Positions 25,101-37,156 of a stretch of DNA of 64,000 nt are shown piece after piece. Made by a program: the position numbers and the translations under genes. Every line of letters starts with the position of its first letter. Position 1 is the stretch's first letter. The notes under the pieces were generated by a model. The model was not told the origin of the DNA, ran no database searches, and worked only from the letters and a program-made list of their open reading frames with translations. This DNA comes from Rhodococcus rhodnii (GTDB taxonomy: Bacteria; Actinomycetota; Actinomycetes; Mycobacteriales; Pseudonocardiaceae): NCBI GenBank assembly GCA_000720375.1, contig JOAA01000025.1, positions 62,001-126,000 on the forward strand. The letters are read 5' to 3'.

Positions 25101-25702
25101 TCCTTGACTTCCGGAGCCTTGCCCAGCAACGCGTTGTCCTGCAATGGGCCAGCTGGGTTCTGCAAGTCGTGGCCGTAGTAACTGGCGTAAAGGCTGTCGT
25201 CGCTCGAATAGTCACCCTTGTAATAAGGGTCGATGAACCACGAGCCACTCTCGGAACGAACCGAAGCGTGGAACCCCAGTGGCGTCAGATCGGCACGAAC
25301 CGAAGCGGTCGGGTCGTCGATGCCACGGCCCGCGTAAGTCTTGATCTCCGGATGCGCGGCCGCCAGGCCCTCTTCCATCACCGGGGTGTCCGCCAGCGCG
25401 AACCGCTGGAACGTCCCCTCGGGTGTCGGCAGCAGCACTTCCTGCGCGCCGGATGCCAGCGAAGCCTTCCCCAGCTCGCCGCGCATCAACGACCGGTCGA
25501 GGGTGAACCCCGCGAACTTGGCTGTCCTGATGTCGGCCTGCTTCGCCGACCTGGCGGCCACCTCACCCGCTTTGGTCCACGGGTTGTTCGGTGCCGCGGG
25601 TGCCGTCGTGCTCAGCACCGGCATGAGTGCGACCGCCAGCCCGGCGATCGCGACAGCGGTCAGACTTCTAGCGGGTCTGGACCGTAACAGGGACCGTTCC
25701 AA
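22181..25702 (-). CDS. Large secreted reprolysin-like zinc metalloprotease (copy 2)
   Basis: The 1173-residue protein is a full-length paralogue of the next gene downstream. Signal peptide (SLTAVAIAGLAVALMPVLS), prodomain with PTPEGTFQRFALADTPVMEE, catalytic HELGHQFAGNH (H361, E362, H365, H371), Met-turn SSIMAYAGIC and C-terminal Ig-like regions are in the same order as in copy 1. A TTG start is chosen because AGGAGGGG lies at good spacing. The pair probably arose by tandem duplication and then diverged, mainly in the C-terminal part. Although they lie near pqq genes, both are exported and so are poor candidates for trimming cytosolic PqqA. Confidence 0.9.
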   Translation of the reverse strand: MERSLLRSRPARSLTAVAIAGLAVALMPVLSTTAPAAPNNPWTKAGEVAARSAKQADIRTAKFAGFTLDRSLMRGELGKASLASGAQEVLLPTPEGTFQRFALADTPVMEEGLAAAHPEIKTYAGRGIDDPTASVRADLTPLGFHASVRSESGSWFIDPYYKGDYSSDDSLYASYYGHDLQNPAGPLQDNALLGKAPEVKELASKDTVKLRTYRLALITDPSYANYFGAENVTAAKVTLVNRITHIYEDETAIRLVLINDTDKTNLNTPAQATEPNGPCGAAPCFKPEELQGCDIPTIFAVGPALSQLVGADKYDVGHIGFGLAGGGVAWLGGVGGPYKAVGCTGVPTPVGDFFAVDYVAHELGHQFAGNHTFNGTVHNCSGGNREPSTSVEPGSGSSIMAYAGICRQDNLQPHSDPYWSHQSYTEITSYTTADLPNANEVQEVSLRGFGTGDSFTLSFQGKTSEPITHGVNYTPEGVKAAVESITGATVTVAGFGNDPDYRPMPFDETGFQVTFGGALEGKNVESLTVNGVTGFAGESVKGGPQDNKGWKIRDTRNHPPVVKTPEAYTIPARTPFALTGSAKDADRDVVTYMWEQNDRGGATGTALTNNVKKDGPLFRQFGTSALVSTEDSLKYYSPGQNAVNRNPTRVFPDMDQILANNTNAKAGACPPVPPPPTPVPQPLVDCYSEFLPTADWVGINNDRTMHFRLTARDARQGGGGIGFDDTALTIAPNAGPFLVTSQGAAGALAGGSKQTITWDVAGTNAAPVNAKNVKISLSTDGGKTFPHVLARSTPNDGSEQVRLTDEATTKARIKIEAVGNVFFDVSDADFTINASPRVTSPQNIAVQYSDALAPVTITAEDPDSKGAALTAAVTGLPEGLSVAEGTAADNKRTWTISGTAKAKAGDYPVAFTVTDDTGVASTLTVPIKVKPEDVEVTYTGDSLVYGDSVLFRATARDNTDATVGDIKTANVTFSAGGKALCTATIGLLGTGASDGSGSCVGKLPPGVTSVTVAAGGNYAASGTASVETQASQKRTVLAAGVITATKSAGAYKADHGTPVNITALLVHNDAKTKGLSTLKFRSGGREYVAFGNGVESFGAKTSGSLDVRTKVLLSDVTSGQAMFVAANVTLRVTQTGRNVSATLMQGDKLLFSSDWTGAKTQEIPLATGGFLIA

Positions 25703-26046
25703 TTCACCCCTCCTGACAGAACGCGTTCACAGGCATTCTTGTCGCGAGGTGGACTAGCCATAACAGCCAAAAGTAGTAAGCCGAATGCGCATCGCGCAGG
25801 TCAAACCCAGGTCATCGGACGCCGATCGGCGAACGACAGTTGATCACAGCGAACAAGCGAAGTAAATCGGCCACTCGGCGCAGACTCCGCAGCGACGACC
25901 CCCGCGCGAAGCGGCCATCGGACCTTCGGTGTGCCGGAAGGGGCATTTCATGGGTTGGAGACGGGAACTCGTCGGCCGCGGCGATGGCCCAGGCCTTCGG
26001 GCCCATGCCTGACATGCCACAAGGCCGCGCGGAAATGGACGGCCCC

Positions 26047-26087
26047 TCGTGAGTGGTTTGTCCCGGTAGACGAACAACCACTCACGA
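26047..26087. repeat. CGTGAGTG-type palindrome
   Basis: TCGTGAGTGGTT (26047-26058) and AACCACTCACGA (26076-26087) are perfect 12-bp arms around a 17-nt loop. The arms are identical to those of the next palindrome 30 bp further on. Confidence 0.75.
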
Positions 26088-26116
26088 CACGCTCACCAGC
26101 CGCGCTGGTCACTCCG

Positions 26117-26173
26117 TCGTGAGTGGTTGTTCGGATATTCAGCTATAGCCCGGAGTGGACAAACCACTCACGA
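26117..26173. terminator. CGTGAGTG-type palindrome at the end of atpD
   Basis: TCGTGAGTGGTT (26117-26128) and AACCACTCACGA (26162-26173) form a 12-bp stem with a 33-nt loop, ending 9 bp from the atpD stop. Its position suggests it now terminates the truncated atp operon. Confidence 0.65.
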
Positions 26174-26182
26174 GGGACTGGC

Positions 26183-27628
<1,446 letters not shown>

Positions 27629-28567
27629 TTAGTCATCACTTCCTGCGGCGGCGGCGAGCGCGTTGGCGCCACCGACGATCTCGCTGATCTCCTGGGTGAT
27701 CTGGGCCTGGCGCGCCTGGTTCGCCTCACGCGACAGGGTGAGGACGAGGTCATTCGCGTTGTCCGTCGCGGACTTCATCGCGGTACGACGAGCCGCGGAC
27801 TCCGACGCGGCCGAGTCGAGCAGCGCGGAGAAGATACGGGTGTTGATGTACTTCGGCAGCAGCGCGGACAACAACTGGTCCGCACCCGGCTCGAACTCGT
27901 AGCTCGGCGGAATGGTGTCCGGCTTCTCCTCGGAGTACTCGACCTCGAGCGGAGCCATCCGCTTCACGGTCGGCACCTGGGAGAGCATCGAGCGGAACTC
28001 CGTGTAGACGATGTGCAGCTCGTCCACACCGAGCACGCCGTCGGCACCCGGGCTGTCACCCTCGTCGTCGGCCCCCGACATGAAGGCCTTGACCAGCAGT
28101 TCACCGGCGACCTGAGCGTTCTCGTACCGCGGCGTCTCGGAGAACCCGGTCCACGACTCGACGAACTCGCGGTTGCGGAACGTGTAGAACGAGACGGCCT
28201 TGCGACCGATCAGGTACAGCACCGGCTGCTTGCCCTGCGAGCGGAGCAGCGAGACGAGCTCCTCCGCGGCGCGCAGCACGTTGGCGTTGTAGCCGCCGCA
28301 CAGGCCACGGTCACTCGTCACGATGAGCACGCCTGCCCGCTTGGGCTCCTCGCGCTCGGTCAGCAACGGGTGATCCAAGTTGGACGCCGCCCCGGCCAGC
28401 GCGGAGAGCACGTTCGTGATCTCCTGCGCGTACGGCCGGGAGGCCTCCACTCGTGCCTGCGCCCGGCTGATCCGCGTGGTCGCGATGACCTCCTGGGCCT
28501 TGAAGATCTTGGCAAGGCCCTGGGTTGAGCGGATCCGTTGGCGTAGTTCGCGAAGCTGTGCGGCCAT
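27629..28567 (-). CDS. atpG: ATP synthase F1 gamma subunit
   Basis: Gamma is the rotating central shaft of F1. The 312-residue protein starts [20 protein letters not shown] and has the long N-terminal helix, [16 protein letters not shown], and the conserved C-terminal helix [21 protein letters not shown], ending [12 protein letters not shown]. It lies between atpA and atpD with short gaps, as in all actinobacterial atp operons. Confidence 0.98.
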   Translation of the reverse strand: MAAQLRELRQRIRSTQGLAKIFKAQEVIATTRISRAQARVEASRPYAQEITNVLSALAGAASNLDHPLLTEREEPKRAGVLIVTSDRGLCGGYNANVLRAAEELVSLLRSQGKQPVLYLIGRKAVSFYTFRNREFVESWTGFSETPRYENAQVAGELLVKAFMSGADDEGDSPGADGVLGVDELHIVYTEFRSMLSQVPTVKRMAPLEVEYSEEKPDTIPPSYEFEPGADQLLSALLPKYINTRIFSALLDSAASESAARRTAMKSATDNANDLVLTLSREANQARQAQITQEISEIVGGANALAAAAGSDD

Positions 28568-28578
28568 TGGCTACCCGA

Positions 28579-30219
28579 TCACTTCTTCGGGGCGGGACGG
28601 TGCACCTTCACCGACTCCTGCCCGACCTTGTCGGCCTCCAGCGCGTCCGCCGGGGTGTCGACGACCGACGATCCGTCAGCCGCGGTGAACTGCTCCTTGA
28701 ACTTGTTGATCGCCTCGCTGATGCGGTCGACCAGCTCGTCCGACAGGTCCTTGGTGTCACGGATCTCCTGCAGGATACCCGCGTGGTTGCGCCGGACGTG
28801 ATCAAGAAGCTCACGCTCGAACCGGCGAACGTCGTCGGTCGGGACCGTGTCGAGGAAGCCACGGGTACCGGCGAAGATCGAGACGACCTGCTCGTCGATC
28901 GACACCGGGGAGTAGGCACCCTGGCGCAGGATCTGGTACAGCCGGTCACCGCGCTCCAGCTGTGCCTTCGAGGTGGCGTCCAGGTCGGAGGCGAACGCGG
29001 CGAACGCGGCCAGCTCGGTGTGCTGCGAGAGGTCGATACGCAACGAACCGGACACCTTGCGCATCGCCTTGATCTGCGCGGCACCACCGACTCGGGACAC
29101 CGACACACCCACCGCGATGGCGGGGCGCTGGCCCTGGTTGAACAGGTCAGCCTGCAGGAAGCACTGGCCGTCGGTGATCGAGATGACGTTGGTCGGGATG
29201 TACGCGGAGATGTCACCGGCCTTGGTCTCGATGATCGGCAGACCGGTCATCGAACCCGCGCCCAGCTCGTCGGACAGCTTCGCGCAGCGCTCCAGCAGAC
29301 GGGAGTGCAAGTAGAAGACGTCACCCGGGTAGGCCTCACGGCCCGGCGGGCGGCGCAGCAGCAGCGCCAGCGCGCGGTACGCCTCGGCCTGCTTGGTCAG
29401 GTCGTCGAACACGATCAGGACGTGCTTGCCGCCGTACATCCAGTGCTGGCCGAGGGCCGAGCCGGTGTAGGGGGCGATCCACTTGAAGCCCGCGGAGTCC
29501 GAGGCCGGCGCGGCCACGATGGTGGTGTACTCCATCGCGCCGTGGTCCTCGAGGGTCTTCTTGACCGCCGCGATCGTGGAGCCCTTCTGACCGACGGCGA
29601 CGTAGATGCAGCGCACCTGCTGCTTCGGGTCGCCGGTCTCCCAGGCCTTCTTCTGGTTGATGATCGTGTCGACGCAGACCGTGGTCTTACCGGTCTTGCG
29701 GTCGCCGATGATCAGCTGACGCTGGCCACGGCCGATCGGGGTCATCGAGTCGATGGCCTTGATGCCGGTCTCCAGCGGCTCCTTCACCGGCTGGCGCTGG
29801 ACCACCGTCGCGGCCTGCAGTTCCAGCACGCGCTGGTCGTCGGCGACGATGTCACCGAGGCCGTCCAGCGGCTGGCCGAGCGGGTCGATGACGCGGCCGA
29901 GGAAGCCGTCGCCGACCGGCACCGAAAGGATTCGGCCGGTCCGCTTGACCTCTTGGCCTTCCTCGAGGCTCTCGTAGTTACCGAGGATCGTGACACCGAT
30001 CTCGCGCACGTCCAGGTTCTGCGCGACACCGAGCACGCCGCCGGGGAACTCGACCAGCTCGTTGGCCATCACCGAGGGCAGGCCCTCGACGTAGGCCACG
30101 CCGTCACCGGTCGCGGTGACGGTGCCGACCTCTTCCTTCGTCACGTCCGGCGTGTAACCGGAGACGTAGTTCTCGATCGCACTGCGGATCTCGTCCGACG
30201 AGATCGTCAGCTCCGCCAT
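28579..30219 (-). CDS. atpA: ATP synthase F1 alpha subunit
   Basis: Alpha forms the F1 hexamer with beta and binds non-catalytic nucleotide. The 546-residue protein has GDRKTGKTT as P-loop, [14 protein letters not shown], a [11 protein letters not shown]alker B region and the arginine-finger area [13 protein letters not shown]-terminal tail beyond the usual bacterial end is common in actinobacteria. It is codirectional with atpH and atpG. Confidence 0.98.
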   Translation of the reverse strand: MAELTISSDEIRSAIENYVSGYTPDVTKEEVGTVTATGDGVAYVEGLPSVMANELVEFPGGVLGVAQNLDVREIGVTILGNYESLEEGQEVKRTGRILSVPVGDGFLGRVIDPLGQPLDGLGDIVADDQRVLELQAATVVQRQPVKEPLETGIKAIDSMTPIGRGQRQLIIGDRKTGKTTVCVDTIINQKKAWETGDPKQQVRCIYVAVGQKGSTIAAVKKTLEDHGAMEYTTIVAAPASDSAGFKWIAPYTGSALGQHWMYGGKHVLIVFDDLTKQAEAYRALALLLRRPPGREAYPGDVFYLHSRLLERCAKLSDELGAGSMTGLPIIETKAGDISAYIPTNVISITDGQCFLQADLFNQGQRPAIAVGVSVSRVGGAAQIKAMRKVSGSLRIDLSQHTELAAFAAFASDLDATSKAQLERGDRLYQILRQGAYSPVSIDEQVVSIFAGTRGFLDTVPTDDVRRFERELLDHVRRNHAGILQEIRDTKDLSDELVDRISEAINKFKEQFTAADGSSVVDTPADALEADKVGQESVKVHRPAPKK

Positions 30220-30274
30220 GTCTTCCCGCTCTCGCTTTCGTTACTTCAATGCTTAGGTGCCAGCAGGTTTCGAC

Positions 30275-31084
30275 TCAGCCGGCCAGCCGGCGTCGCAGGT
30301 CGTCGAGACGACCCGCTGCGCTGCCGTCGATCACTTCATCGCCGACGCGGATGACCAGCCCACCGAGCAGGTCCTTGTCCACCTCGATGTGCAGCGCGAT
30401 CGGCCGCGAGTAGACGCGCTGCAGAGTCGCCGCGAGCCGCTCTTGCTGCGCTTCGGTCAGCGGCACCACCGAGGTGACGTGCGCGACCGAGCGCTCCCGG
30501 CGCTTGGCGGCCAGGTCGGCCAGCTCTTCCAGGCCTTCGACGGCCCTGCGGCCGCGTGGGTAGGCCACCAGAGCCTCGGTCAGCTTGTCGGTGACCTGGT
30601 CGACCTTCGCCGCGATCAGTGACCTGATCAGCTCGAGCTTGCCCGCCACCGGCGCGGCCGGGTCGGACAGCAGCCGCTCGAGCTCACCGTCGCCTGCGAC
30701 GATCCGGCCGAGCCGGAACAGCTCGTCCTCGACCGTGTCGAGCTTGCCCGCGCGCTCGGCGCCGACCAGCAGCGCGGTGCGGGCGAGCGACTCGATGCCG
30801 TCGACCAGCTCGCGCGGGTTGGACCAGCGCGAGGAGACCACGGAGTCGAGCAGGTCGACCGTCGCCGTGGAGAGCTTGCTGGAGAACAGCTCGCGGACCA
30901 GCGCGGTCCGCCGCCCTGGCTCGGCCGACGAGTCCGCCAGCGCCCTGCGCAGCCCGGGCTCCCGGGTGAGCAGGCCGACCACGGCGAACAGCTCGTCGCC
31001 GACCGTGGCGAAATCGTCAACGTCGAGCAGCTTCAGCTCGGCGGCCGCGAGCGCTTCCCGGCTCGCGGCGTGCAACAAAGTCAT
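30275..31084 (-). CDS. atpH: ATP synthase F1 delta subunit (long actinobacterial form, not fused to b)
   Basis: Delta joins the peripheral stalk to the top of F1. The protein is 269 residues, about 90 longer than E. coli delta, as in Streptomyces, with the conserved C-terminal [18 protein letters not shown] and [15 protein letters not shown]. In mycobacteria b and delta are fused into one protein; here atpF and atpH are separate, 17 bp apart. Confidence 0.95.
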   Translation of the reverse strand: MTLLHAASREALAAAELKLLDVDDFATVGDELFAVVGLLTREPGLRRALADSSAEPGRRTALVRELFSSKLSTATVDLLDSVVSSRWSNPRELVDGIESLARTALLVGAERAGKLDTVEDELFRLGRIVAGDGELERLLSDPAAPVAGKLELIRSLIAAKVDQVTDKLTEALVAYPRGRRAVEGLEELADLAAKRRERSVAHVTSVVPLTEAQQERLAATLQRVYSRPIALHIEVDKDLLGGLVIRVGDEVIDGSAAGRLDDLRRRLAG

Positions 31085-31101
31085 CTTGGCTGTCCCCCCT
31101 G

Positions 31102-31653
31102 CTATTTCTTGGCGGGCGCCGACACGGAGTCCAGCTCCTCGAGGAACCGGTCGACGGTGCCGCGGCGGCGGGCCTCGTCCTCAAGGGACTCACCGACGAT
31201 CCGGCTGGCCAGCTCGACGGCGGTGCGGCCGAGGTCGGCACGCAGCTCGGCGACGATCTGGGCCCGCTGGGCCTCGAGCTGGTTGCGGCCCTGCGCCACG
31301 ATCCGTGCCGCTTCTTCCTGGGCCTGAACCCGCAGTTCCTCGCGGATCTGCTCGGCCTCGATCCGGGCGTCGTCGCGAATCCGCGCGGCCGCGGCGTTGG
31401 CGTCGGCGAGCAGGTCCTTGTACTTCTGCAGGTTCTCCTCGGCCTGAGCCTGCATCCGCTCGGCCTTCTGGATGCCGCCCTCGATCTTCTCGGTCCGCTC
31501 GGTGTAGAGCTTCTCGAAGCGCGGGACGACGAACTTCCAGAGGATGCCAAGCAGCAACAGGAACGCCACCAGTCCGAGGATGATCTCGGACGTGTGCGGC
31601 AGAACCGGGCTCGGTTCGCCCTCAGCCGCAAGCACCGTCAACTTTTGCAGCAC
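31102..31653 (-). CDS. atpF: ATP synthase Fo b subunit
   Basis: The 183-residue protein has one N-terminal transmembrane helix ([21 protein letters not shown]) and a long charged coiled coil that forms the peripheral stalk, ending in a delta-contacting segment. An acidic N-terminus precedes the membrane helix. It lies between atpE and atpH. Confidence 0.95.
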   Translation of the reverse strand: MLQKLTVLAAEGEPSPVLPHTSEIILGLVAFLLLLGILWKFVVPRFEKLYTERTEKIEGGIQKAERMQAQAEENLQKYKDLLADANAAAARIRDDARIEAEQIREELRVQAQEEAARIVAQGRNQLEAQRAQIVAELRADLGRTAVELASRIVGESLEDEARRRGTVDRFLEELDSVSAPAKK

Positions 31654-31684
31654 GACAACTCCCTAGATCTGACGTCGGCCTGGA

Positions 31685-31936
31685 TCAGGCAGACGCGATG
31701 AAGAAGAGAACCAGACCGATCAGGGCGAGCACCTCGGTCAGGATGAACGTGGAGAAGGCGATGCCACGCAGCTTGCCCTCGGCCTCCGGCTGACGGGCGG
31801 TGCCGTTGATGACGGCGGCGAAGATGACACCCACACCGATACCCGGGCCGATGGCGCCGAGGCCGTAACCGATCATGGCCAGACCAGGGTTGATGTTGGT
31901 CGCGGCTTCCTGGGCAAGCATGATGGAGTTGCTCAC
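31685..31936 (-). CDS. atpE: ATP synthase Fo c subunit
   Basis: The 83-residue hairpin protein forms the proton-driven c ring. Helix 1 contains [16 protein letters not shown], the loop [11 protein letters not shown], and helix 2 [14 protein letters not shown] with the proton-carrying Glu. Spacing and order (atpB-atpE-atpF) are standard. Confidence 0.97.
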   Translation of the reverse strand: MSNSIMLAQEAATNINPGLAMIGYGLGAIGPGIGVGVIFAAVINGTARQPEAEGKLRGIAFSTFILTEVLALIGLVLFFIASA

Positions 31937-32009
31937 TTCGATTTTCCCTTTCGAGTTCGGTCCGCGATGGCGCGGATCCGGGAACTTGTCACTGGCCGAA
32001 CCTCTCGGC

Positions 32010-32789
32010 TCAGTGGTCTGCGGCCAGTGCTGCTCCGATGTATCCGGCGGACAACAAGGCGAAGATGTACGCCTGGATGACCTGGACGAACGCCTCGAGG
32101 AACGTCATCGCGATGGCGAACAACCAGGCGACAATGGAGGCGGGCTTCAACCACGCGCTCGCCTCGAGCAGCAGGTACTCACCACCCATGGTGAACACCA
32201 GCAGGATCAGGTGGCCTGCGAACATCGCCGCGAACACCCGGATCGCCAGCGTGATCGGGTTCATGAAGAACTTGGTGAAGATCTCGATCGGCGTCAGCAG
32301 CAGGTAGATCGGCTTCGGGATGCCCGGAGGGAACAACTGGTTCTTCAGGTACCCACCGATGCCGTGCCGGCGGATGCCCGCGATGTGGTAAACCGGGTAG
32401 ACCACCAGGACCGACAGCGCCAGCGGAAAGCCGATGTGCGAGAACGTCGGGAACTGAATGATCGGGATGATGCCGAAGATGTTGTTCACCAGCGTGAATG
32501 TGAACAGCGTGAGGATCAGCGGGATGTAGGGCTTGAAGTCCTTTGCCCCGATCTGTTCCCGGGCGATGCTGTTGCGGCTGAAGTCGTAGACGCTCTCCGC
32601 CGCGAACTGGAACTTGCTGGGCACGATCTTCAGATTGCGCGTCGCCAGCAGGAAGAACGCCAGAATGATGATGACCGACAGGACGACAAGCACCATCGGC
32701 TTGGTGACGCTGCCGAAGATCGGCGGCAGGAAGAAATCTCTGACGCCCGGCGGCTGAAACTCGCCCTGCGCCAGCAACGGCATGCCCAA
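32010..32789 (-). CDS. atpB: ATP synthase Fo a subunit
   Basis: This membrane protein provides the proton half-channels. The ~259-residue product has five or six transmembrane helices and the conserved [17 protein letters not shown] helix containing the essential Arg. AAGGAG lies 6 nt before a TTG (32789) and 12 nt before an ATG (32783); the TTG has the better spacing, and the products differ by two residues. Confidence 0.95.
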   Translation of the reverse strand: MGMPLLAQGEFQPPGVRDFFLPPIFGSVTKPMVLVVLSVIIILAFFLLATRNLKIVPSKFQFAAESVYDFSRNSIAREQIGAKDFKPYIPLILTLFTFTLVNNIFGIIPIIQFPTFSHIGFPLALSVLVVYPVYHIAGIRRHGIGGYLKNQLFPPGIPKPIYLLLTPIEIFTKFFMNPITLAIRVFAAMFAGHLILLVFTMGGEYLLLEASAWLKPASIVAWLFAIAMTFLEAFVQVIQAYIFALLSAGYIGAALAADH

Positions 32790-32980
32790 CGGGGGCTCCT
32801 TCCGGTTCTCCCGGCCGGCCGTGTGTCACACCACCGGGGGAATCGTCACGATCAGGACTTAACGTACCTGACGTACTGCAAGCACTCGAAAGCGGGGCTC
32901 CCCGGCACTCAACCGGGCGGCACTGCCCCTTCGGGCGAACACTATCAACCGGCCGAGACCCAACCGGACGGGCGTACTAC

Positions 32981-33448
32981 TTAGCCCTCTTCGCTCGCCG
33001 GGATGATTGTAGGGACCTTGGTTCGCTGGAAGGCGAACACCTCCGCCGTAGCGGTCACCAAGATCGTCGCGAGCAGCGTGATCGCCAGCGAATTGCGGTG
33101 CAGGACGTCGATCCCGCCGAGCACGATCATGGCCGCGAGCAGGATCAGCATCTTCACGACGAACCCGCCGAGCACCGCGATCATCAGCGTCTGCACCTTG
33201 AGCCCGGCGGTCTGGCGCATCAGCACCAAAGTGGCCACAGAGGACAAGAAGCCGACGGCACCGCCTGCCAGTGCGCCGTAGACGCCGTTCGCGCCGACCA
33301 GCACCCCGGCGAGCACGACGGCGATCGCCACCGTGCCGACCGTCCACCAGATCGCGCCGCGGAACATGGCCACGGCCAGCGTCTGCACGATCTCCCGGTG
33401 GGATTCGGGCTGCTTGGGGACCTCGAAGCTCTCGCTCTTCTCACTCAT
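32981..33448 (-). CDS. AtpI-like membrane protein
   Basis: The 155-residue protein has four predicted membrane helices and lies directly before atpB, the position of AtpI-type proteins that help assemble the c ring or conduct ions. Sequence conservation in this family is weak, so the name rests mostly on topology and place. Its ATG overlaps the wecA stop by 4 bp; the gap to atpB (32790-32980) may carry an internal promoter. Confidence 0.8.
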   Translation of the reverse strand: MSEKSESFEVPKQPESHREIVQTLAVAMFRGAIWWTVGTVAIAVVLAGVLVGANGVYGALAGGAVGFLSSVATLVLMRQTAGLKVQTLMIAVLGGFVVKMLILLAAMIVLGGIDVLHRNSLAITLLATILVTATAEVFAFQRTKVPTIIPASEEG

Positions 33449-34596
33449 CGTGACCTGAGTCTAGGTATTGCCGAAACGAGCAACGCGACCAGTAGGCCGA
33501 TCGCCATCCCCCAGACCACGACGAGCCCGTCGAACAGGCTCAGCGACACCGCGCCGAACGCCAGCACGGCGGCCCACAGATAGATCAGCAGAACGGCCCG
33601 GCGCTGCGAGTGGCCGATCTCCAGCAGCCGGTGGTGCAGGTGCATCTTGTCGGCGTGGAACGGGCTGAGCCCGCGCCTGGTCCGGCGCACGACCGCCATC
33701 AGCAGGTCCAGCAGCGGCACGAACAGCACCGCGGCCACGACGATCAGCGGGGACAGCACCGCGATCGTGTTCGATGGGCCCTGCACGGCGGGCAATCGCT
33801 TGCCCGCGGCGGACGTGCTGGCCGCGGCCAGTGTGAGGCCGATCAGCATCGACCCGGAGTCGCCCATGAACAGGCGGGCGGGTTGGAAGTTGTGCGGCAG
33901 GAAACCCAGACACGCACCGGCCAGCGTGACCGACAGCAAAGCCGGCGCGTAGTTGACCACGTCATTGCCGGTCTGTGACAGCAAGTGGAACGAAAACGTA
34001 CAAGTTGCCAACGATGCGATCACGCCGATGCCCGCGGCGAGGCCGTCCAGGCCGTCGATGAAGTTCATCGCGTTGATCAGCACCAGCGCGAGCAGGACCG
34101 TGAGCAGTCCGCCCTGGTTCATGTCCAGCACGACCAGCGATCCGCTCGGGCCGGTGTCGTTGCCGCCCCACGGCACCCAGACCAGCACCCACTGGATGCC
34201 GAACAGCACGATGATGCCCGCGGACATGGTCTGCCCGGCGAACTTCGTCAGCGCGTCGAGTTCGAACCGGTCGTCGAGCATGCCGATCAGCATGATCACG
34301 CCGCCGCCGACGAGCACCCCGACCGGATCGAGCGAGTAGTCGAATGCCCTGCGCAGCAACGGAAGCTGGTGCGCCAGCAGCATCCCGCCGCAGATGCCGA
34401 GGTACATCGCCAGCCCGCCGAGCCGCGGGATCGGCTGGGTGTGCACGTCACGCGTGCGCGGCACGGCGACCGCGCCGATCTTGAACGCCAGCAGCCTGAC
34501 CGGTCCGGTCAGCAGGAACGTCAAGGTCAGGCTGAGCAGGCCGACCAGCAGGTACTCGCGGATCGGCAGGCCTTGGACGATGGCGGAACTCGGCAC
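33445..34596 (-). CDS. wecA: Polyprenyl-phosphate GlcNAc-1-phosphate transferase (WecA/TagO family)
   Basis: This integral membrane enzyme moves GlcNAc-1-P from UDP-GlcNAc to a polyprenyl phosphate carrier, starting cell-wall polymer linkage units. The 383-residue protein has about 11 membrane helices and the family motifs GMLDDRFELDA, NAMNFIDGLDGLAAG, RLFMGDSGSMLIG and the cytosolic HLHHRLLEIGHS. A GTG at 34596 is chosen because GGAG precedes it and it follows the glyA stop by 2 bp; the longer in-frame ORF runs backwards into glyA. The same gene precedes atp in mycobacteria and streptomycetes. Confidence 0.93.
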   Translation of the reverse strand: MPSSAIVQGLPIREYLLVGLLSLTLTFLLTGPVRLLAFKIGAVAVPRTRDVHTQPIPRLGGLAMYLGICGGMLLAHQLPLLRRAFDYSLDPVGVLVGGGVIMLIGMLDDRFELDALTKFAGQTMSAGIIVLFGIQWVLVWVPWGGNDTGPSGSLVVLDMNQGGLLTVLLALVLINAMNFIDGLDGLAAGIGVIASLATCTFSFHLLSQTGNDVVNYAPALLSVTLAGACLGFLPHNFQPARLFMGDSGSMLIGLTLAAASTSAAGKRLPAVQGPSNTIAVLSPLIVVAAVLFVPLLDLLMAVVRRTRRGLSPFHADKMHLHHRLLEIGHSQRRAVLLIYLWAAVLAFGAVSLSLFDGLVVVWGMAIGLLVALLVSAIPRLRSR

Positions 34597-34598
34597 GG

Positions 34599-35873
<1,275 letters not shown>

Positions 35874-35875
35874 GC

Positions 35876-36526
35876 TCAGGCCGGGCTGGCGACCTCGACG
35901 CCAAGCGCCTCTTCGACGGCTTGGCGGCTGACCGCGCCCTCCCGCAGCAGGACGGGAGAGTCGCCGGTGAGGTCCACGATGGAGGACGGCACCGGATCGC
36001 CCGACGGTCCCCCGTCCAGGTATACCGCGACGGACTCGCCAAGCTGGTCGCGGGCCTCCTCGGCAGTGGCCGCGGGTGGGTGGCCGGACCTGTTCGCGCT
36101 GGACACAGCCATCGGCCCGACTTCACGGAGAAGTTCGATGGCGACGGGGTGAAGCGGCATCCGGAGCATGACAGTGCCCCGCGTGTTGCCCAGGTCCCAC
36201 GCCAGGCTCGGCGCGTGCGGCAGAACGATGGAGAGGTCGCCCGGCCAGAACGCCTCGACAAGCTTGCGCGCCTGGTCAGGGACGGAAAGGACGAGGCCGT
36301 CGATGGCCGTCCAGCTGCCGACGAGCACACCGACCGGCATGTCCGGGCCGCGGTTCTTGGCCTCGAGCAGCGCCCGCACCGCGCCGCCGTCGAACGCGTC
36401 GCAGCCGATGCCGTAAACGGTGTCGGTGGGGATGACGACAAGCCGCCCAGACCGCACAGCGCCAGCGGCGGCCGCGAGCCCATCCTGCCGGTCTTCAGGC
36501 AATGAACAGTCGTACAGCGTGCTCAC
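35876..36526 (-). CDS. tsaC: L-threonylcarbamoyladenylate synthase (Sua5/YrdC/TsaC)
   Basis: The enzyme makes threonylcarbamoyl-AMP for the t6A37 modification of ANN-decoding tRNAs. The 216-residue product has the YrdC hallmarks [36 protein letters not shown] and [14 protein letters not shown]. It lacks the C-terminal Sua5 extension, so it is the short form. GTG at 36526 is preferred over upstream starts because an exact TANNNT-N7-start promoter arrangement precedes it. Confidence 0.94.
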   Translation of the reverse strand: MSTLYDCSLPEDRQDGLAAAAGAVRSGRLVVIPTDTVYGIGCDAFDGGAVRALLEAKNRGPDMPVGVLVGSWTAIDGLVLSVPDQARKLVEAFWPGDLSIVLPHAPSLAWDLGNTRGTVMLRMPLHPVAIELLREVGPMAVSSANRSGHPPAATAEEARDQLGESVAVYLDGGPSGDPVPSSIVDLTGDSPVLLREGAVSRQAVEEALGVEVASPA

Positions 36527-36539
36527 GCCCGTGACTCTA
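36527..36539 (-). promoter_or_regulatory. Probable leaderless promoter -10 for tsaC
   Basis: On the minus strand TAGAGT (36539-36534) is followed by 7 nt (CACGGGC) and the GTG start at 36526. There is no ribosome-binding site, which supports a leaderless mRNA. Confidence 0.55.
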
Positions 36540-36579
36540 GCCCTCGCACTCGGAGCGACCGCTCGCCGGTCGAGACGCC

Positions 36580-36981
36580 GTGTCGATCCGGGTGTCGACG
36601 TTCTGGGAAACGATCGGACGATTCGACCTCGCAGCGGCTGAGGACGCGCAGTTCCAGATGTCACTGCGGTGGTTCATGGGCACGGCGTTGACGTGGTCCT
36701 TGTGGGACGCGGCCGAGGTCGTCCACGGCGGCCGCGTGCCCAAAGAGACGTTCCACGATTTCCGTCATTGGCTCGTATGGCAAGGCAGTTCGACGTTCAC
36801 GGCGGCCGTGCGCCAACCGGACACGTTGGCGGCTATTCCGGAAATCCGCAATGGCCTTCCCTTGATGGATCCTATTTTCCCGATCACTCCGCTTGAGCCG
36901 GCCGACCCCGAGTTCTACCGAGCCAAAGGAACCGCGCGGAGCCAACGCTTCCCCAATCTGACCAGGCTCCGAAGCGACTGA
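36580..36981 (+). CDS. DUF4240-like protein
   Basis: The 133-residue protein has STFWETIGR near the start and LTWSLWDAAEVVHGG followed by FHDFRHWLVWQGSSTFTAAV, matching the DUF4240 pattern of a Trp-rich helix then an RxWLxxQG segment. Function is unknown. There is no clear ribosome-binding site and GTG at 36580 or 36592 could be the start. It is divergent from tsaC and, with the next gene, interrupts the usual prmC-tsaC neighbourhood. Confidence 0.65.
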   Translation: MSIRVSTFWETIGRFDLAAAEDAQFQMSLRWFMGTALTWSLWDAAEVVHGGRVPKETFHDFRHWLVWQGSSTFTAAVRQPDTLAAIPEIRNGLPLMDPIFPITPLEPADPEFYRAKGTARSQRFPNLTRLRSD

Positions 36982-37156
36982 TACTCCACTTCGGACTGGC
37001 CAGCGCGGCTGACTGACAAGAATTGCGCGGCGAGATTTGGCGGTTAATTAACAGCAGTCCAGGAATTGTGAAGAAACAGTTCTCGCCCACGGTAACGGTT
37101 CCATGATCAACCTCGACCTCACGCGCGCAACTTCCTACTGGGACCAAGGGGGGTCC

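Larger units (their letters stand above)
25703..26182. other. Intergenic region between protease copy 2 and atpD
   Basis: 480 bp with no convincing gene; this is where atpC would normally follow atpD. It holds two palindromes, at 26047-26087 and 26117-26173, described separately. A possible 89-codon minus-strand frame runs through them and is not accepted. Confidence 0.6.

Noticed and set aside
20206-25687. Long plus-strand frames (630 and 781 codons) opposite the two proteases
   Set aside because: Shadows of the minus-strand metzincin genes; Val/Arg-rich with no domain.
18610-25702. The metzincins as the missing PqqA-trimming peptidase
   Set aside because: Both have signal peptides and external domains, and are metzincins rather than M16 peptidases; PqqA is cytosolic.
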